Counted from the stretch's first letter, positions 17,350-26,529 are shown. The stretch is DNA of 64,000 nt from Steroidobacter agaridevorans (GCF_009932555.1 NZ_BLJO01000006.1:343648-407647), one strand, 5' to 3'. Program-made: numbers and translations. Notes: a model not told the origin generated them from the letters alone.

Positions 17350-19179
17350 GTGCAACCAACCGATACTGCAAATCCTGACTATTATCATCGCGTCGTCGAT
17401 TGCCAATGGGCGTGCCCCGCTCATACGGACGTTCCCGAATATATCCGCTTGATTGCGCAGGGGCAGTTCACGGCTGCCTATCTCGTCAACCGTGAATCCA
17501 ACGTTTTCCCCGGCATTCTGGGCCGAGTCTGCGACCGGCCTTGCGAGCCCGCCTGTCGACGCGGCCGCGTCGAAGCAGAGCCGGTCGCCATCTGCCGTTT
17601 GAAACGCGTCGCCGCCGATCATCGCGACGACGTGCGGCCGTATCTGCCGAAGGCGCCGGCCCAGAAGAATGGCAAGCGCGTCGCCTGCATCGGCGCCGGG
17701 CCCGCTTCGCTCACCGTGGCCAACGATCTCATGCCGCTGGGTTACGAAGTCACGATCTTCGAGAAGTGGCATACACCCGGCGGACTCATGCGCACCAATA
17801 TTCCGTCGTTCCGGCTGCCGGAGCAGGTGCTGGCCGAGGAGATCGGCTATATCGTCGATTTGGGGGTGGATCTGCGTCTGGGCTCACCGGTGTCGAGCAT
17901 GAAACAACTGCTCGCCACCGGTGAGTTCGACGCCGTGTTCGTCGGCAGCGGCGCACCCAAGGGCAAGGATCTGAATTTGCCCGGACGCAAGGATCCGGGC
18001 GCCGCCGCTCATATTCATATCGGCATCGACTGGCTGGAGTCCGTGGCCTTCGGCCACGTCAAGAACATCGGCCGGCGCGTGTTGATCATCGGTGTCGGCA
18101 ACACTGCGATGGATTGCTGCCGCTCCTCACTGCGGCTGGGCGCGGACGATGTGAAAGTGATGGCGCGCAAACCGCGCGGTTTCTTCAAGGCCTCCGAGTG
18201 GGAGCTGGAAGATGCCGAAGCCGAGAACGTCGAGATCGTCGTGAATCACGCGCCCAAATCGTTCGTCATCGAAGCCGGCCGGCTCACCGGCATGCTGTTC
18301 GATGTCATGGAATACGACCTGGATGCGAACGGCCGCATCACCGCGGAGCGCGTGGCCGGCGAGAAATTCTTTGCCTGCGACGATGTGATCCTGGCCATCG
18401 GCCAGGAGAACGCGTTTCCCTGGATCGAGAACGACCTGGGCATCGAGTTCGATCAATGGCATGTGCCGAAGGTCGACCAGACCACGTTCCAGTCGACGCG
18501 GCCGGATGTTTTCTTCGGCGGCGACGCGGCATTCGGGCCGAAGAACATCATCTGGGCCGTGGCGCATGGCCATCAGGCCGCTATCTCGGTTCATAAGTAC
18601 TGTCAGGACCAGGATGTAACTCAGCGCCTGCCGCCTACGCTGAACCTGTCCAGCCGCAAGATGGGCCTGCACGAGTGGGCCTACAAGAACGACTACAACC
18701 CGCTCGAGCGGCGGCTGATGCCGCACGTCGACCTGAAGGAGCGTTTCAAGAAGATCAATATCGAGGTGGAGCTGGGCTTTACCGCCGAGCAGGCCGCCGC
18801 CGAAGTGCAGCGCTGTCTGAACTGCGATGTGCAGACCGTATTCGACGCGCGCCTTTGCATCGAATGCGATGCCTGCATCGACATCTGCCCGGTGGATTGC
18901 CTGACAATGACGCCGAACGGCGCCGAGGCCGAGTTGCGGCAGCGTCTGAAAGCCCCGTCATTGCGCGCCACGCAGCCCTTGTTTGTATCCGCACCGTTGC
19001 AACATACGGCGCGGGTGATGGTCAAAGACGAAGACGTCTGCGTACATTGCGGACTGTGCGCCGAGCGCTGCCCGACGGCGGCGTGGGATATGCAGAAGTC
19101 GAAAATCCGCATTCCTTATGCGAGCGACGAGACCACTCCATGCAGCACGCAGCCAGCCCAGACTCGCCGGACCGCATAA
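17350..19179 (+). CDS. GltD-like FAD/NAD(P) oxidoreductase fused to a 2x[4Fe-4S] ferredoxin domain
   Basis: A 609-residue electron-transfer protein. The N-terminal helical Fe-S domain has cysteines in CQWACPAHTDVPEYIRLI and CDRPCEPACRRG, as in the glutamate synthase small subunit. FAD (CIGAGPASLTVANDL) and NAD(P) (IIGVGNTAMDCC) sites follow, then at the C-terminus two ferredoxin clusters, CIECDACIDICPVDC and CVHCGLCAERCPTA. GTG 17350 is the start. Its end overlaps the next gene (OFOR alpha) by 40 bp, so it most probably exchanges electrons between ferredoxin or the OFOR clusters and NAD(P). The first glycine motif has S where G is usual. Confidence 0.9.
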   Translation: MQPTDTANPDYYHRVVDCQWACPAHTDVPEYIRLIAQGQFTAAYLVNRESNVFPGILGRVCDRPCEPACRRGRVEAEPVAICRLKRVAADHRDDVRPYLPKAPAQKNGKRVACIGAGPASLTVANDLMPLGYEVTIFEKWHTPGGLMRTNIPSFRLPEQVLAEEIGYIVDLGVDLRLGSPVSSMKQLLATGEFDAVFVGSGAPKGKDLNLPGRKDPGAAAHIHIGIDWLESVAFGHVKNIGRRVLIIGVGNTAMDCCRSSLRLGADDVKVMARKPRGFFKASEWELEDAEAENVEIVVNHAPKSFVIEAGRLTGMLFDVMEYDLDANGRITAERVAGEKFFACDDVILAIGQENAFPWIENDLGIEFDQWHVPKVDQTTFQSTRPDVFFGGDAAFGPKNIIWAVAHGHQAAISVHKYCQDQDVTQRLPPTLNLSSRKMGLHEWAYKNDYNPLERRLMPHVDLKERFKKINIEVELGFTAEQAAAEVQRCLNCDVQTVFDARLCIECDACIDICPVDCLTMTPNGAEAELRQRLKAPSLRATQPLFVSAPLQHTARVMVKDEDVCVHCGLCAERCPTAAWDMQKSKIRIPYASDETTPCSTQPAQTRRTA

Positions 19180-20978
19180 ACGACTTCGTCATCAAGCTAG
19201 CGAACGTCAACGGCACCGGCTCCGCCAGCGCCAACACGCTGCTGATGAAATCCATGTTCCGGATGGGCATTCCGGTCATGGGCAAGAACTACTTCCCTTC
19301 CAACATCCAGGGACTGCCGACCTGGTACGAGATCCGCATTTCGCGCGACGGCTATGTCGCCCGCTCCGGGCGCATCGACTTCATGGTGGCGATGAATGCC
19401 GAAACGTACGCGAAAGACGTGAAGGAAGTCAGTCCCGGCGGCTACTTGCTCTACGACTCGACGTGGCCCCGGCCCGCGCTGCTGAAGCGCGACGACATCA
19501 CTATATTCGGCGTGCCGCTGGCTCGCATTTGTAACGAGACTTTCCAGGGCGTGCGCTCGCGCATTCTGCTGAAGAACATCGTTTACGCCGGCGTGCTGGG
19601 CGCGCTGCTCGACATCGAGCTCGATGTCATGCGCTCGCTGCTCGGCGAGAGCTACGCGAACAAGAAGTCGCTGCTCGATTCCAACGTCAAAGCGCTGGAA
19701 CTGGGCTACAACTACGCCAAGGAACATTTCCCATGCCCGTTGCCCCTACGCGTGACGCGCATGGACAAGACGGCGAATCACATCATGATCGACGGCAACA
19801 CGGCGGCGGCGCTCGGTTGCATGTATGCCGGCGCCACGGTGGGTGCGTGGTATCCGATCACCCCGTCGACATCGTTGATGGATGGCTTCAAGAGCTTCTG
19901 CCAGAAGTGGCGCATCGATCCCGAGACGGGCAAGCGCAACTACGTGATCGTCCAATGCGAGGATGAGCTCGCCGCGATCGGCACCGTCATCGGCGCAGCC
20001 TGGAATGGCGCTCGCGCGTTCACACCGACCAGCGGCCCTGGCATTTCCTTGATGAACGAGTTCATCGGGCTGGCCTACTACGCCGAAGTGCCGGCGGTAA
20101 TCTTCGACATCCAACGCGTCGGCCCATCGACAGGCATGCCGACGCGCACCCAGCAATGCGACCTGATGATCGCAGCGTACGCCTCGCACGGCGATACGCG
20201 TCACGTGCTGCTGTTCCCGAACAGTCCGGAAGAATGTTTCTATATGGCCGTGCACGCGTTCGACCTCGCCGAGCGCCTGCAGACGCCGGTGTTCGTCATG
20301 TCCGATCTCGACATCGGCATGAACGACTGGATGTGTCCGGATCTGAAATGGGACGACGCCTACGCGCCCGATCGCGGCAAGGTGCTCACCACAGAGCAGT
20401 TGGAGCAGATCGACAAGTTCTACCGCTACTTCGACAAAGACGGCGATGCCATTCCCTATCGCACGCTGCCCGGCACGCATCCGAAAGGCGCTTATTTCAC
20501 ACGGGGCTCGGGTCACACGCAGTACGGCGGGTATACGGAAGATTCGACCGAATACCAGATCGTGCTCGATCGTCTGAAGCGCAAGTTCGATACTGCCAAG
20601 ACGCTGGTGCCGAAGGCCGTGCTCGACAGCCGCGGTCCGACGAGTCTCGGCCTCCTGTCGATAGGCAGTTGCGACGGCGCCGTGCGTGAGGCGCTGGATC
20701 TGCTGCGTCGTCGCGGGGTGCAGATCGATTACCTGCGGGTGCGGGCTTTCCCGTTCGGCCAGGAGGTCGAGGACTTTCTCGCGTCGCATTCGCAGGTCTT
20801 CGTGGTCGAGCAGAACCGCGACGCCCAACTGCGCAGCCTGCTGACGCTGGAAACGGCAGTGGAAAAAGCCAAGCTGCACTCCATCCTGCATTACAGCGGT
20901 CTGCCGATGTCGTCGAGCGTCATCGTCGATGGCGTGCTCGCATCCATTCCCGAAAAGCGTCTCGCCGTGGGGAGCTGA
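19140..20978 (+). CDS. korA: 2-oxoacid:ferredoxin oxidoreductase, fused gamma-alpha subunit (KorA-like)
   Basis: A 612-residue subunit. Residues about 15-200 form the gamma domain (LANVNGTGSASANTLL), and the rest the alpha domain with WYPITPSTSLMDG and VGPSTGMPTRTQQCDL, closest in look to 2-oxoglutarate oxidoreductases. With the beta subunit it should oxidatively decarboxylate a 2-oxoacid to the acyl-CoA, reducing ferredoxin. The start ATG 19140 lies inside the preceding gene (40-bp overlap), and the beta gene starts 3 bp after the stop. Substrate (2-oxoglutarate versus another) is inference. Confidence 0.9.
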   Translation: MQHAASPDSPDRINDFVIKLANVNGTGSASANTLLMKSMFRMGIPVMGKNYFPSNIQGLPTWYEIRISRDGYVARSGRIDFMVAMNAETYAKDVKEVSPGGYLLYDSTWPRPALLKRDDITIFGVPLARICNETFQGVRSRILLKNIVYAGVLGALLDIELDVMRSLLGESYANKKSLLDSNVKALELGYNYAKEHFPCPLPLRVTRMDKTANHIMIDGNTAAALGCMYAGATVGAWYPITPSTSLMDGFKSFCQKWRIDPETGKRNYVIVQCEDELAAIGTVIGAAWNGARAFTPTSGPGISLMNEFIGLAYYAEVPAVIFDIQRVGPSTGMPTRTQQCDLMIAAYASHGDTRHVLLFPNSPEECFYMAVHAFDLAERLQTPVFVMSDLDIGMNDWMCPDLKWDDAYAPDRGKVLTTEQLEQIDKFYRYFDKDGDAIPYRTLPGTHPKGAYFTRGSGHTQYGGYTEDSTEYQIVLDRLKRKFDTAKTLVPKAVLDSRGPTSLGLLSIGSCDGAVREALDLLRRRGVQIDYLRVRAFPFGQEVEDFLASHSQVFVVEQNRDAQLRSLLTLETAVEKAKLHSILHYSGLPMSSSVIVDGVLASIPEKRLAVGS

Positions 20979-20980
20979 TC

Positions 20981-22036
20981 ATGAGCTTCATCGCCAAGCC
21001 AAAGATCGCGCATCCGGGCCTTCCCAAGAACGAGCTCGGCCTGACCCGCCGTGACTACGAGGGCGGCATGTCGACGCTGTGCGCCGGCTGCGGGCACGAC
21101 TCGATCACCGCCGCCATCATCGAAGCCTGCTGGCAGATGTCGATGCGGCCGGAACAATTGGTGAAGTTGTCCGGCATCGGCTGCTCATCCAAGACGACCG
21201 CGTATTTCGTCGGCGGTGGCCACGGCTTCAACTCCGTGCACGGCCGCATGCCCTCGATCGCGACCGGCGCGATCGCCGCGAACAAAGACCTGCACTACAT
21301 CGGCGTTTCCGGCGATGGCGACACGCTGTCCATCGGCTTCGGCCAGTTCGCGCACGCGATGCGGCGCAATCTCAACATGCTCTACATCGTCGAGAACAAC
21401 GGCGTGTATGGGCTGACCAAGGGCCAGTTCTCCGCATCCGCCGACATCGGCTCGAAAGCCAAAAAGGGCGAAGAAAATCTGCAGCCGCCCATCGATCCGG
21501 TGCTCGCCGCGCTCACGCTCGGCGGCACGTTCGTGGCTCGCAGCTTTTCCGGCGATAAAGAGCAGTTGGTGCCGCTGATCATCGCCGGCTTGAAGCACCG
21601 CGGTTTCGCGCTGATCGACGTGCTGTCGCCGTGCGTGACGTTCAACGATCACGAAGGCTCGACCAAGAGCTACGAGTTCGTGCGCGACCATTACGACGAA
21701 GTCGTGCACGCGGACTTCGTTCCGCCGGCGCGTGAGATCACCGCACAGTACGCGCAAGGCGATACGATGCCGGTCACCATGCACGATGGAAGTCGGATCC
21801 TGTTGCGCAAACTGGATCCTTCCTACGATCCGACGCATCGAGGTCAGGCGTTCAACTATCTGCGCGACAAGCTGGCGCAGAACGAATATGTCACCGGGCT
21901 GATCTATATCGACGAGAAAAGCCCGGACTTTCACGAAGTGAGCGGCACGACCGCCCTGCCCGTGAATCAGCTGCCGTTTGCGAAGCTGACGCCCGGATCG
22001 AAGGGGCTGGAGAAGATTCTGTCGCGCTACCGCTGA
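20981..22036 (+). CDS. korB: 2-oxoacid:ferredoxin oxidoreductase beta subunit (KorB-like)
   Basis: The 351-residue TPP-binding subunit. The Fe-S/TPP motifs CAGCGHDSITAAIIEACW, SGIGCSSKTTAYF and GDGDTLSIGFGQFAHAMRRN with ENNGVYGLTKGQFS are those of KorB/PorB. ATG 20981 follows the alpha stop directly. The C-terminal extension ending SKGLEKILSRYR is typical for proteobacterial KorB. The 3' end overlaps the convergent RES gene by 10 bp. Confidence 0.93.
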   Translation: MSFIAKPKIAHPGLPKNELGLTRRDYEGGMSTLCAGCGHDSITAAIIEACWQMSMRPEQLVKLSGIGCSSKTTAYFVGGGHGFNSVHGRMPSIATGAIAANKDLHYIGVSGDGDTLSIGFGQFAHAMRRNLNMLYIVENNGVYGLTKGQFSASADIGSKAKKGEENLQPPIDPVLAALTLGGTFVARSFSGDKEQLVPLIIAGLKHRGFALIDVLSPCVTFNDHEGSTKSYEFVRDHYDEVVHADFVPPAREITAQYAQGDTMPVTMHDGSRILLRKLDPSYDPTHRGQAFNYLRDKLAQNEYVTGLIYIDEKSPDFHEVSGTTALPVNQLPFAKLTPGSKGLEKILSRYR

Positions 22037-22731
22037 GGCGGCGCGCTGAAATCGAACAGCACTTCGGACTTTTCGTAGACCTTGCTGATGCGCTCGCCAT
22101 CCCATACGTAGGCCAGCGCGGCGCCCGCCATCGGAATGCTCACTGCCTGCGGTTTGAACGCCGCGATGCATTCGCCGCCCTCGTGTCGAACGCTTCGATA
22201 CACGAGCCCCCAGTGGCCGTGGTCACGCAACGGTTTGGCAAACGCCTGCGACGGACTGTAGTCGTCGGGCTGATGCAGATGATCGAAACGCGGGCTGCGC
22301 ACATCCAGGAACGGTTGCACCGGCCGGTTCACGTAAGCTCGCATGTCGACTTCGCAAGGACTCTCATTGGTCGACGCCATGAATATGCCGCGGTGATAGG
22401 CAGTCTCGCGCACCGCCGTCTCCAGCGTGTGCCCGGCATAGTAGACGCCGAAAGTGCCGTCGCTGAACCGGCTTGGAAATCCAGTATGTGTGAATGGAGC
22501 CATCACGATGGTGGCGCCTGGCCCATGCACTCGATCCTCATCGGGCATCACCGGCGCTTCGCCGCTCTCGTCACGCAGGCGGTCGTTGGTCAGACCTTCG
22601 ATGAAATAACCCAGCTCCCTCTGTTGCGGCGGCAGAATGTTTTCGAACACGTTCACCGGCGGGTGCCGGGACGCGACGATTCGATACATCTTCTGCCAGC
22701 GGAGCGTGACCGCGCGTGGCTCGGCCGTCAT
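22027..22731 (-). CDS. RES-domain toxin
   Basis: A 234-residue RES-family protein. RES toxins degrade or ADP-ribosylate NAD-dependent targets; the family Arg/Tyr/Glu/Ser-type residues are in YRIVASRHPP, GVYYAGHTLETAVRETAYHR and SPSQAFAKPLRD. The start ATG 22731 overlaps the antitoxin stop as ATGA, so production is coupled to the antitoxin, and a longer frame upstream lies wholly within the antitoxin gene. The length is close to other full RES toxins. Confidence 0.9.
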   Translation of the reverse strand: MTAEPRAVTLRWQKMYRIVASRHPPVNVFENILPPQQRELGYFIEGLTNDRLRDESGEAPVMPDEDRVHGPGATIVMAPFTHTGFPSRFSDGTFGVYYAGHTLETAVRETAYHRGIFMASTNESPCEVDMRAYVNRPVQPFLDVRSPRFDHLHQPDDYSPSQAFAKPLRDHGHWGLVYRSVRHEGGECIAAFKPQAVSIPMAGAALAYVWDGERISKVYEKSEVLFDFSAPPQR

Positions 22732-23126
22732 CCGCGCTGCGCGTCCAGATAACGACGCACATCCGCCAGGTCGACGACGCGACCGGCAAGCATGCGCTCG
22801 AGCGCCGATTTGCCGCCGAAGCCGTGCGCCGAATTGGGCTTCTTCACCCACGCGTCGGCGACTTCCTGCGTCGGCAACAGAATATGCAGCGCCTTATAGA
22901 TGCCCATCACATAGCTGATGCGCTCCAGGGTGTCCGCGGATACCCTCGCAGCCCGCTCGCTTTTCCACTTGAAGAAGGTCGAACGGGGCGGCGAGCCCAG
23001 CAGCACCCGCTCTTCTTCGGCGCCCAGGCGCCAGGCGGCAGTGATATTGAAGAAGGCCGTCAGGGCGGCGGAACCTAGCTCGTCCGGGTCGAAACCGGCG
23101 CGCTCGAGACTATGAGGCTGCATCAT
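22728..23126 (-). CDS. Xre/MbcA/ParS-type antitoxin (DUF2384) of the RES toxin
   Basis: A 132-residue antitoxin with an N-terminal Xre-like DNA-binding part (STFFKWKSERAARVSADTLERI) and the C-terminal DUF2384 tail ALERMLAGRVVDLADVRRYL. I choose ATG 23126 because the ribosome site GGAGGAC lies 6-8 bp upstream; the alternative upstream start at 23213 would run through the palindromic operator. It precedes its toxin, the standard order for this system. Confidence 0.88.
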   Translation of the reverse strand: MMQPHSLERAGFDPDELGSAALTAFFNITAAWRLGAEEERVLLGSPPRSTFFKWKSERAARVSADTLERISYVMGIYKALHILLPTQEVADAWVKKPNSAHGFGGKSALERMLAGRVVDLADVRRYLDAQRG

Positions 23127-23139
23127 GGTCCAGTCCTCC

Positions 23140-23167
23140 AATGGAGTAACTGCGAAATTACTCCATT
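23140..23167. promoter_or_regulatory. Operator of the Xre/RES module (perfect 10-bp palindrome)
   Basis: AATGGAGTAA-N8-TTACTCCATT, a perfect dyad 13 bp before the antitoxin ATG. Position and symmetry fit the autoregulatory binding site of the Xre antitoxin; the left arm on the coding strand is adjacent to the ribosome site. Confidence 0.65.
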
Positions 23168-23216
23168 TTTGGACTGAACGCCAGTGCAATCCGGGGATCT
23201 GTAGATCGGACATGGG

Positions 23217-23525
23217 TCACCTTTTCAGTGCGGCGTGCAGCCGCCTGAGGACTCGCCGCGGATGGCGGCTCAACTCGCGGGGATCGATGGCCAGCACGCG
23301 GTAACCCATGTCGGTGAGGAATTTCAGGCGTGCATCGGAGGGAGACAGCTCGACGACCAGAGCCTGCTCGGCGAACAGGCACTCGACCACGAACGGGCCG
23401 ATTTCACATTGACGGGTGGAAGGGAATTCGCGCAGCTCGCGAGCCGCGAGCAGTTCAGCGAGCGCTTGCGACTCGCGCGCGATGCGCTCTTTCGCACTTC
23501 GATCCTTGAAGTCTTTTGTCAGCAT
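23217..23525 (-). CDS. Small DUF559/Vsr-like endonuclease-fold protein
   Basis: A 102-residue product. The block CEIGPFVVECLFAEQALVVEL followed by LKFLTDMGYRVLAIDPREL and a helical end resembles the DUF559 PD-(D/E)XK fold, but the usual DG..H after the central strand is replaced by SPSD, so it may be inactive. It is 90 bp upstream of the RES antitoxin on the same strand. The DUF559 relation is judged by eye and is tentative. Confidence 0.55.
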   Translation of the reverse strand: MLTKDFKDRSAKERIARESQALAELLAARELREFPSTRQCEIGPFVVECLFAEQALVVELSPSDARLKFLTDMGYRVLAIDPRELSRHPRRVLRRLHAALKR

Positions 23526-24113
23526 GGAGCGCAGCGTACCTGCCGCGCTCAGCTCGAATCAGTGCAATTAACTGGCGGATTGCCGAGAAATTGCCACAAC
23601 CAGTACCACGGATTTCAGCGTTGCTTGCCCAACCACAGACGGCAGACCGTTGCATTACGTTCAATCGCTGCACCGACGCGGCGGTGTTGCAGCCCTCGCT
23701 GCATACAACGCGGGTCCTGGGCCCACTGCAGAGCGTAGACCATCGGATCCAAGCTGGCGTTCACCAGCTCCCGTAAATGCTTGCCCCATTGCTTGGATTT
23801 CATAACAACCTCGCGTCTCTCCGATCCAAGAACGTTCCGCTCGCGTAGGCAGTTCCGCAGCCTCAGTCCGAGACATCGGCACAAAAGTGCCGCCGTTTAG
23901 CGACAGGGCGCACAGAAACGGAAAGTCCCGGCGGTACCGGGTCTGGTTTCCGACCTGCAGTGCGCTCGACGAAACTTTGCCGATCGCCGCACACAAAACC
24001 GTCATTTGACCGCCGTCCTTTTGAATTCTCGGTATGAGTCGTGCGATCGCTTGGTTATGATCAAACTCTCGATAACAAATACGTCGTCCGCTGTTAGCGA
24101 TGGGGAATGCGTC
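23526..24113. other. Interval with one possible small gene and SDR promoter region
   Basis: This 590-bp stretch has no large gene. On the minus strand it may hold a 62-codon gene (23615-23803); the remainder, before the SDR at 24114, is the presumed promoter with a TATGAT hexamer at 24056-24061 but no convincing -35. No repeats or RNA genes seen. Confidence 0.4.
23615..23803 (-). CDS. Possible 62-residue basic protein of unknown function
   Basis: A short frame from ATG 23803 (MKSKQWGKHLRELVNASLDP) rich in Arg, Lys and Trp, ending in CRLWLGKQR. A purine-rich stretch GACGCGAGG lies 5-13 bp before the ATG. It shows no recognisable domain, and an overlapping longer frame begins at 23884. Retained because its composition looks protein-like and the gap is otherwise empty; could be spurious. 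Confidence 0.35.
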   Translation of the reverse strand: MKSKQWGKHLRELVNASLDPMVYALQWAQDPRCMQRGLQHRRVGAAIERNATVCRLWLGKQR

Positions 24114-24890
24114 ATGACATCCACTCTGTTCGATCTCACCGGCAAAGTCGCGGTGATCACCGGCTCGAGCCGCGGAATCGGTCGTGCGATCGCGGAGCGC
24201 ATGGCGGAACATGGCGCGAAAGTCGTGGTCAGCAGCCGCAAGCTCGATGCTTGCGAGGAAGTGGTCAAAGCCATCAAAGACAAGGGCGGCGAAGCGATCT
24301 CGCTCGCCTGCAATATCAACCGCAAGGAAGATATGCAGAAGCTGGTCGACGACACGATCAAACAATGGGGCGGCATCGACGTGCTGGTGTGTAACGCCGC
24401 GGTCAATCCGTACTACGGTCCGTCCATCGACATGCCGGACGATGCGTACGACAAAGTGATGAACAGCAACGTGCGCAGTAACTTCTGGTTGTGCAACATG
24501 GTGCTGCCGCAGATGGCGCAACGGGGCGGCGGCTCGGTGATCATCATCTCATCGATCGCCGGCATCCTCGGCTCGCCGACACTCGGCGTGTATGGTCTGT
24601 CGAAAGCGGCCGACATGGCGCTCGCGCGTAACCTGTGCGCCGAGTGGGGACCGAAGAACATCCGCGCCAACTGCATCGCGCCCGGCCTGATCCGCACCGA
24701 TTTCGCCAAAGCTCTGTGGGACGATCCGAAAGTGTACGAGCAGACCGTGAAGGTCTATCCGCTGCGTCGAATCGGCGAGCCCGATGAAATTGCGGGCGCC
24801 GCCGTGTTCCTCGCCGGCCCGAGCGGCTCGTTCATGACGGGCCAGACCATCGTGATCGATGGCGGCGGCGTCGTCGGCCGCGGCGGCTAG
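24114..24890 (+). CDS. Short-chain dehydrogenase/reductase
   Basis: A 258-residue classical SDR: VAVITGSSRGIGRAIAERMA (TGxxxGIG), NAAVN, catalytic Ser in IIISSIAG and YGLSK (YxxxK). It reads like a 3-oxoacyl or alcohol-type reductase using NAD(P)H; closeness to the dehydrogenase/reductase DHRS4-like group is inference. ATG 24114 is preferred to an ATG 108 bp upstream because the SDR fold starts directly after it. It converges with the caspase-like gene, 3 bp apart. Confidence 0.92.
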   Translation: MTSTLFDLTGKVAVITGSSRGIGRAIAERMAEHGAKVVVSSRKLDACEEVVKAIKDKGGEAISLACNINRKEDMQKLVDDTIKQWGGIDVLVCNAAVNPYYGPSIDMPDDAYDKVMNSNVRSNFWLCNMVLPQMAQRGGGSVIIISSIAGILGSPTLGVYGLSKAADMALARNLCAEWGPKNIRANCIAPGLIRTDFAKALWDDPKVYEQTVKVYPLRRIGEPDEIAGAAVFLAGPSGSFMTGQTIVIDGGGVVGRGG

Positions 24891-24893
24891 CGC

Positions 24894-26525
24894 CTAGCTC
24901 CTGACTCGCGGCACGAAGAAGAAGTCGCCCACTTCGTGCCCCGCGCCCTTGATCGACTTGAACTCGGGCACCTGCACGAACTTGTTCTTCTGTGCGGCAA
25001 TCTCGACGCGCTTGCGGATCCGGCTGAACAGCTCGGGGCTGGAGAGAATGCCCTGGTTGTTTTCCAGCTCATCGAGGAACGCGCGCGCGAACACGGAGTT
25101 GCCGCCACTACCTTCATCGAGCACCGGTTTATCGCCGCCGGAGGACAGCAGCAGCCGAGCCCGTTTCGGCAGCTTGAATTTGATGTAGTCCTTCGAGTAA
25201 GTGACCTTGTCGTTCAGGAACAGATAGCTCGGATCCGTTGACAACAAACCCGCGTAGCACGAGTCGGCGACCACGAGCACGCGCTTCGCGGGCAAGCGGC
25301 CGAGATGACCGGTGATCTGCTCGTTCGGCACCCAGAACGTATCTTTGGGCGGCGCGTCCGCGTTCACCGGCAGCCAATAGCCCGCTTCGCTCTTGCCACT
25401 CTGCAAACGCGCGCCGTGGCCTGCGTAGTAAATGAGCAGATTGTCTTCCGGCTTGAGTACGGCATTGAGATCGTTGATGGCCTTCAACATCGTAATGTCG
25501 TTGGCGTCTTCGAGAATGGAGACGGTGAAGCCGTAACGATCGGCAAGGATGCGGGCGGCACGGGCGGCGTCGTACTTCGGAGTTTCCAGACTCTCGATGC
25601 TTTGATAGTTCTGATTGCCGATGACGATGGCGTAATAGCGCCCGAAGTTCATGCCCTGGAGCGTGCGCTCGTCAGCGGTGGGCGGCAGCTGGGCCAACTC
25701 GGTCGTGCCCTGCGGAGTCCGAGTCTTCGGGATGCCGGCCAGACGCTCGGTGCTCTTGCGACGCTCCTGCTCGAGCTGCGCGATCCAGCGCTTCAGCGCT
25801 TCGATTTCCTTGCTGCTGTTGTCGGCGGTCTGCTCGACGGCCGGCTGCTTCGCGAGCTGCTCCTGCAAGTCCTTCAGTTGTTTCTGCAGCAGGCCAAGCT
25901 GCGCATCTTTTTCCGCGATGGCGGCATCGAGTTCTTTACGCAACTCTTCCTGCTCGCGCTGCGCGGCCGACGTGAAGATGATGCTGTCTTCCGGCACACC
26001 CCACGCCTGCCGATACAGGTTCAATGCTTTGAGCCCATCCTGCGGCACACCCAGACCCTGCTCGTACATCGTGCCCAGATTGAACAACGCACGAGCGTAG
26101 TTCTTGTCCGCAGCCTTCTGATACCACTTGGCCGCCGCTTCATAGTCCGGCGTCACGCCCATACCGCGCTCGTAGATCTCACCGACATTGGTCTGGGCTT
26201 CGACATCGCCCGACTCCGCCGCCTGCATCCAGATGCGCAGCGCCGACTGCAGGTCGGCCCGATCGTAGGCGACGTACTCGCCGCCGCGAATCGAACATTC
26301 CGATGCGGTGGTCCGAATCGGTCGTCGCTGCGACAGGAAGCTGCTGTTGCCGAGCTGGCGCACCTGTCCCGGCAACAAGCAGTCGACGATCTCCAGATCG
26401 GAGCGCTTCACCATGCCCTTGGTCGCGGCAGCGCCGGGCGCCGCCGCTGAGGCGATAACGAACAAGCTCGGTGCGAGCAGCGCCGCGATTCGACCCAGAG
26501 TCTTCGGCAGATGAAGCGTTTTCAT
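24894..26525 (-). CDS. Exported caspase-like (peptidase C14) protein with Sel1 repeats and coiled coil
   Basis: A 543-residue protein. A signal peptide (residues 1-34, ending AAPGAAA) is followed by about two Sel1-like repeats (95-175, such as AAKWYQKAADKNYARALFNL), a Glu/Lys/Gln-rich coiled coil (187-263) and a C-terminal caspase fold (295-543). The catalytic dyad is intact: His370 in YYAGHGA and Cys423 in VADSCYAG. It starts 4 bp after the autotransporter stop, so the two form one operon. Target and activation are unknown; a periplasmic or outer-membrane location follows from the signal. Related caspase-like proteins with Sel1 repeats are known in bacteria, mostly uncharacterised. Confidence 0.9.
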   Translation of the reverse strand: MKTLHLPKTLGRIAALLAPSLFVIASAAAPGAAATKGMVKRSDLEIVDCLLPGQVRQLGNSSFLSQRRPIRTTASECSIRGGEYVAYDRADLQSALRIWMQAAESGDVEAQTNVGEIYERGMGVTPDYEAAAKWYQKAADKNYARALFNLGTMYEQGLGVPQDGLKALNLYRQAWGVPEDSIIFTSAAQREQEELRKELDAAIAEKDAQLGLLQKQLKDLQEQLAKQPAVEQTADNSSKEIEALKRWIAQLEQERRKSTERLAGIPKTRTPQGTTELAQLPPTADERTLQGMNFGRYYAIVIGNQNYQSIESLETPKYDAARAARILADRYGFTVSILEDANDITMLKAINDLNAVLKPEDNLLIYYAGHGARLQSGKSEAGYWLPVNADAPPKDTFWVPNEQITGHLGRLPAKRVLVVADSCYAGLLSTDPSYLFLNDKVTYSKDYIKFKLPKRARLLLSSGGDKPVLDEGSGGNSVFARAFLDELENNQGILSSPELFSRIRKRVEIAAQKNKFVQVPEFKSIKGAGHEVGDFFFVPRVRS

Positions 26526-26529
26526 AGTG

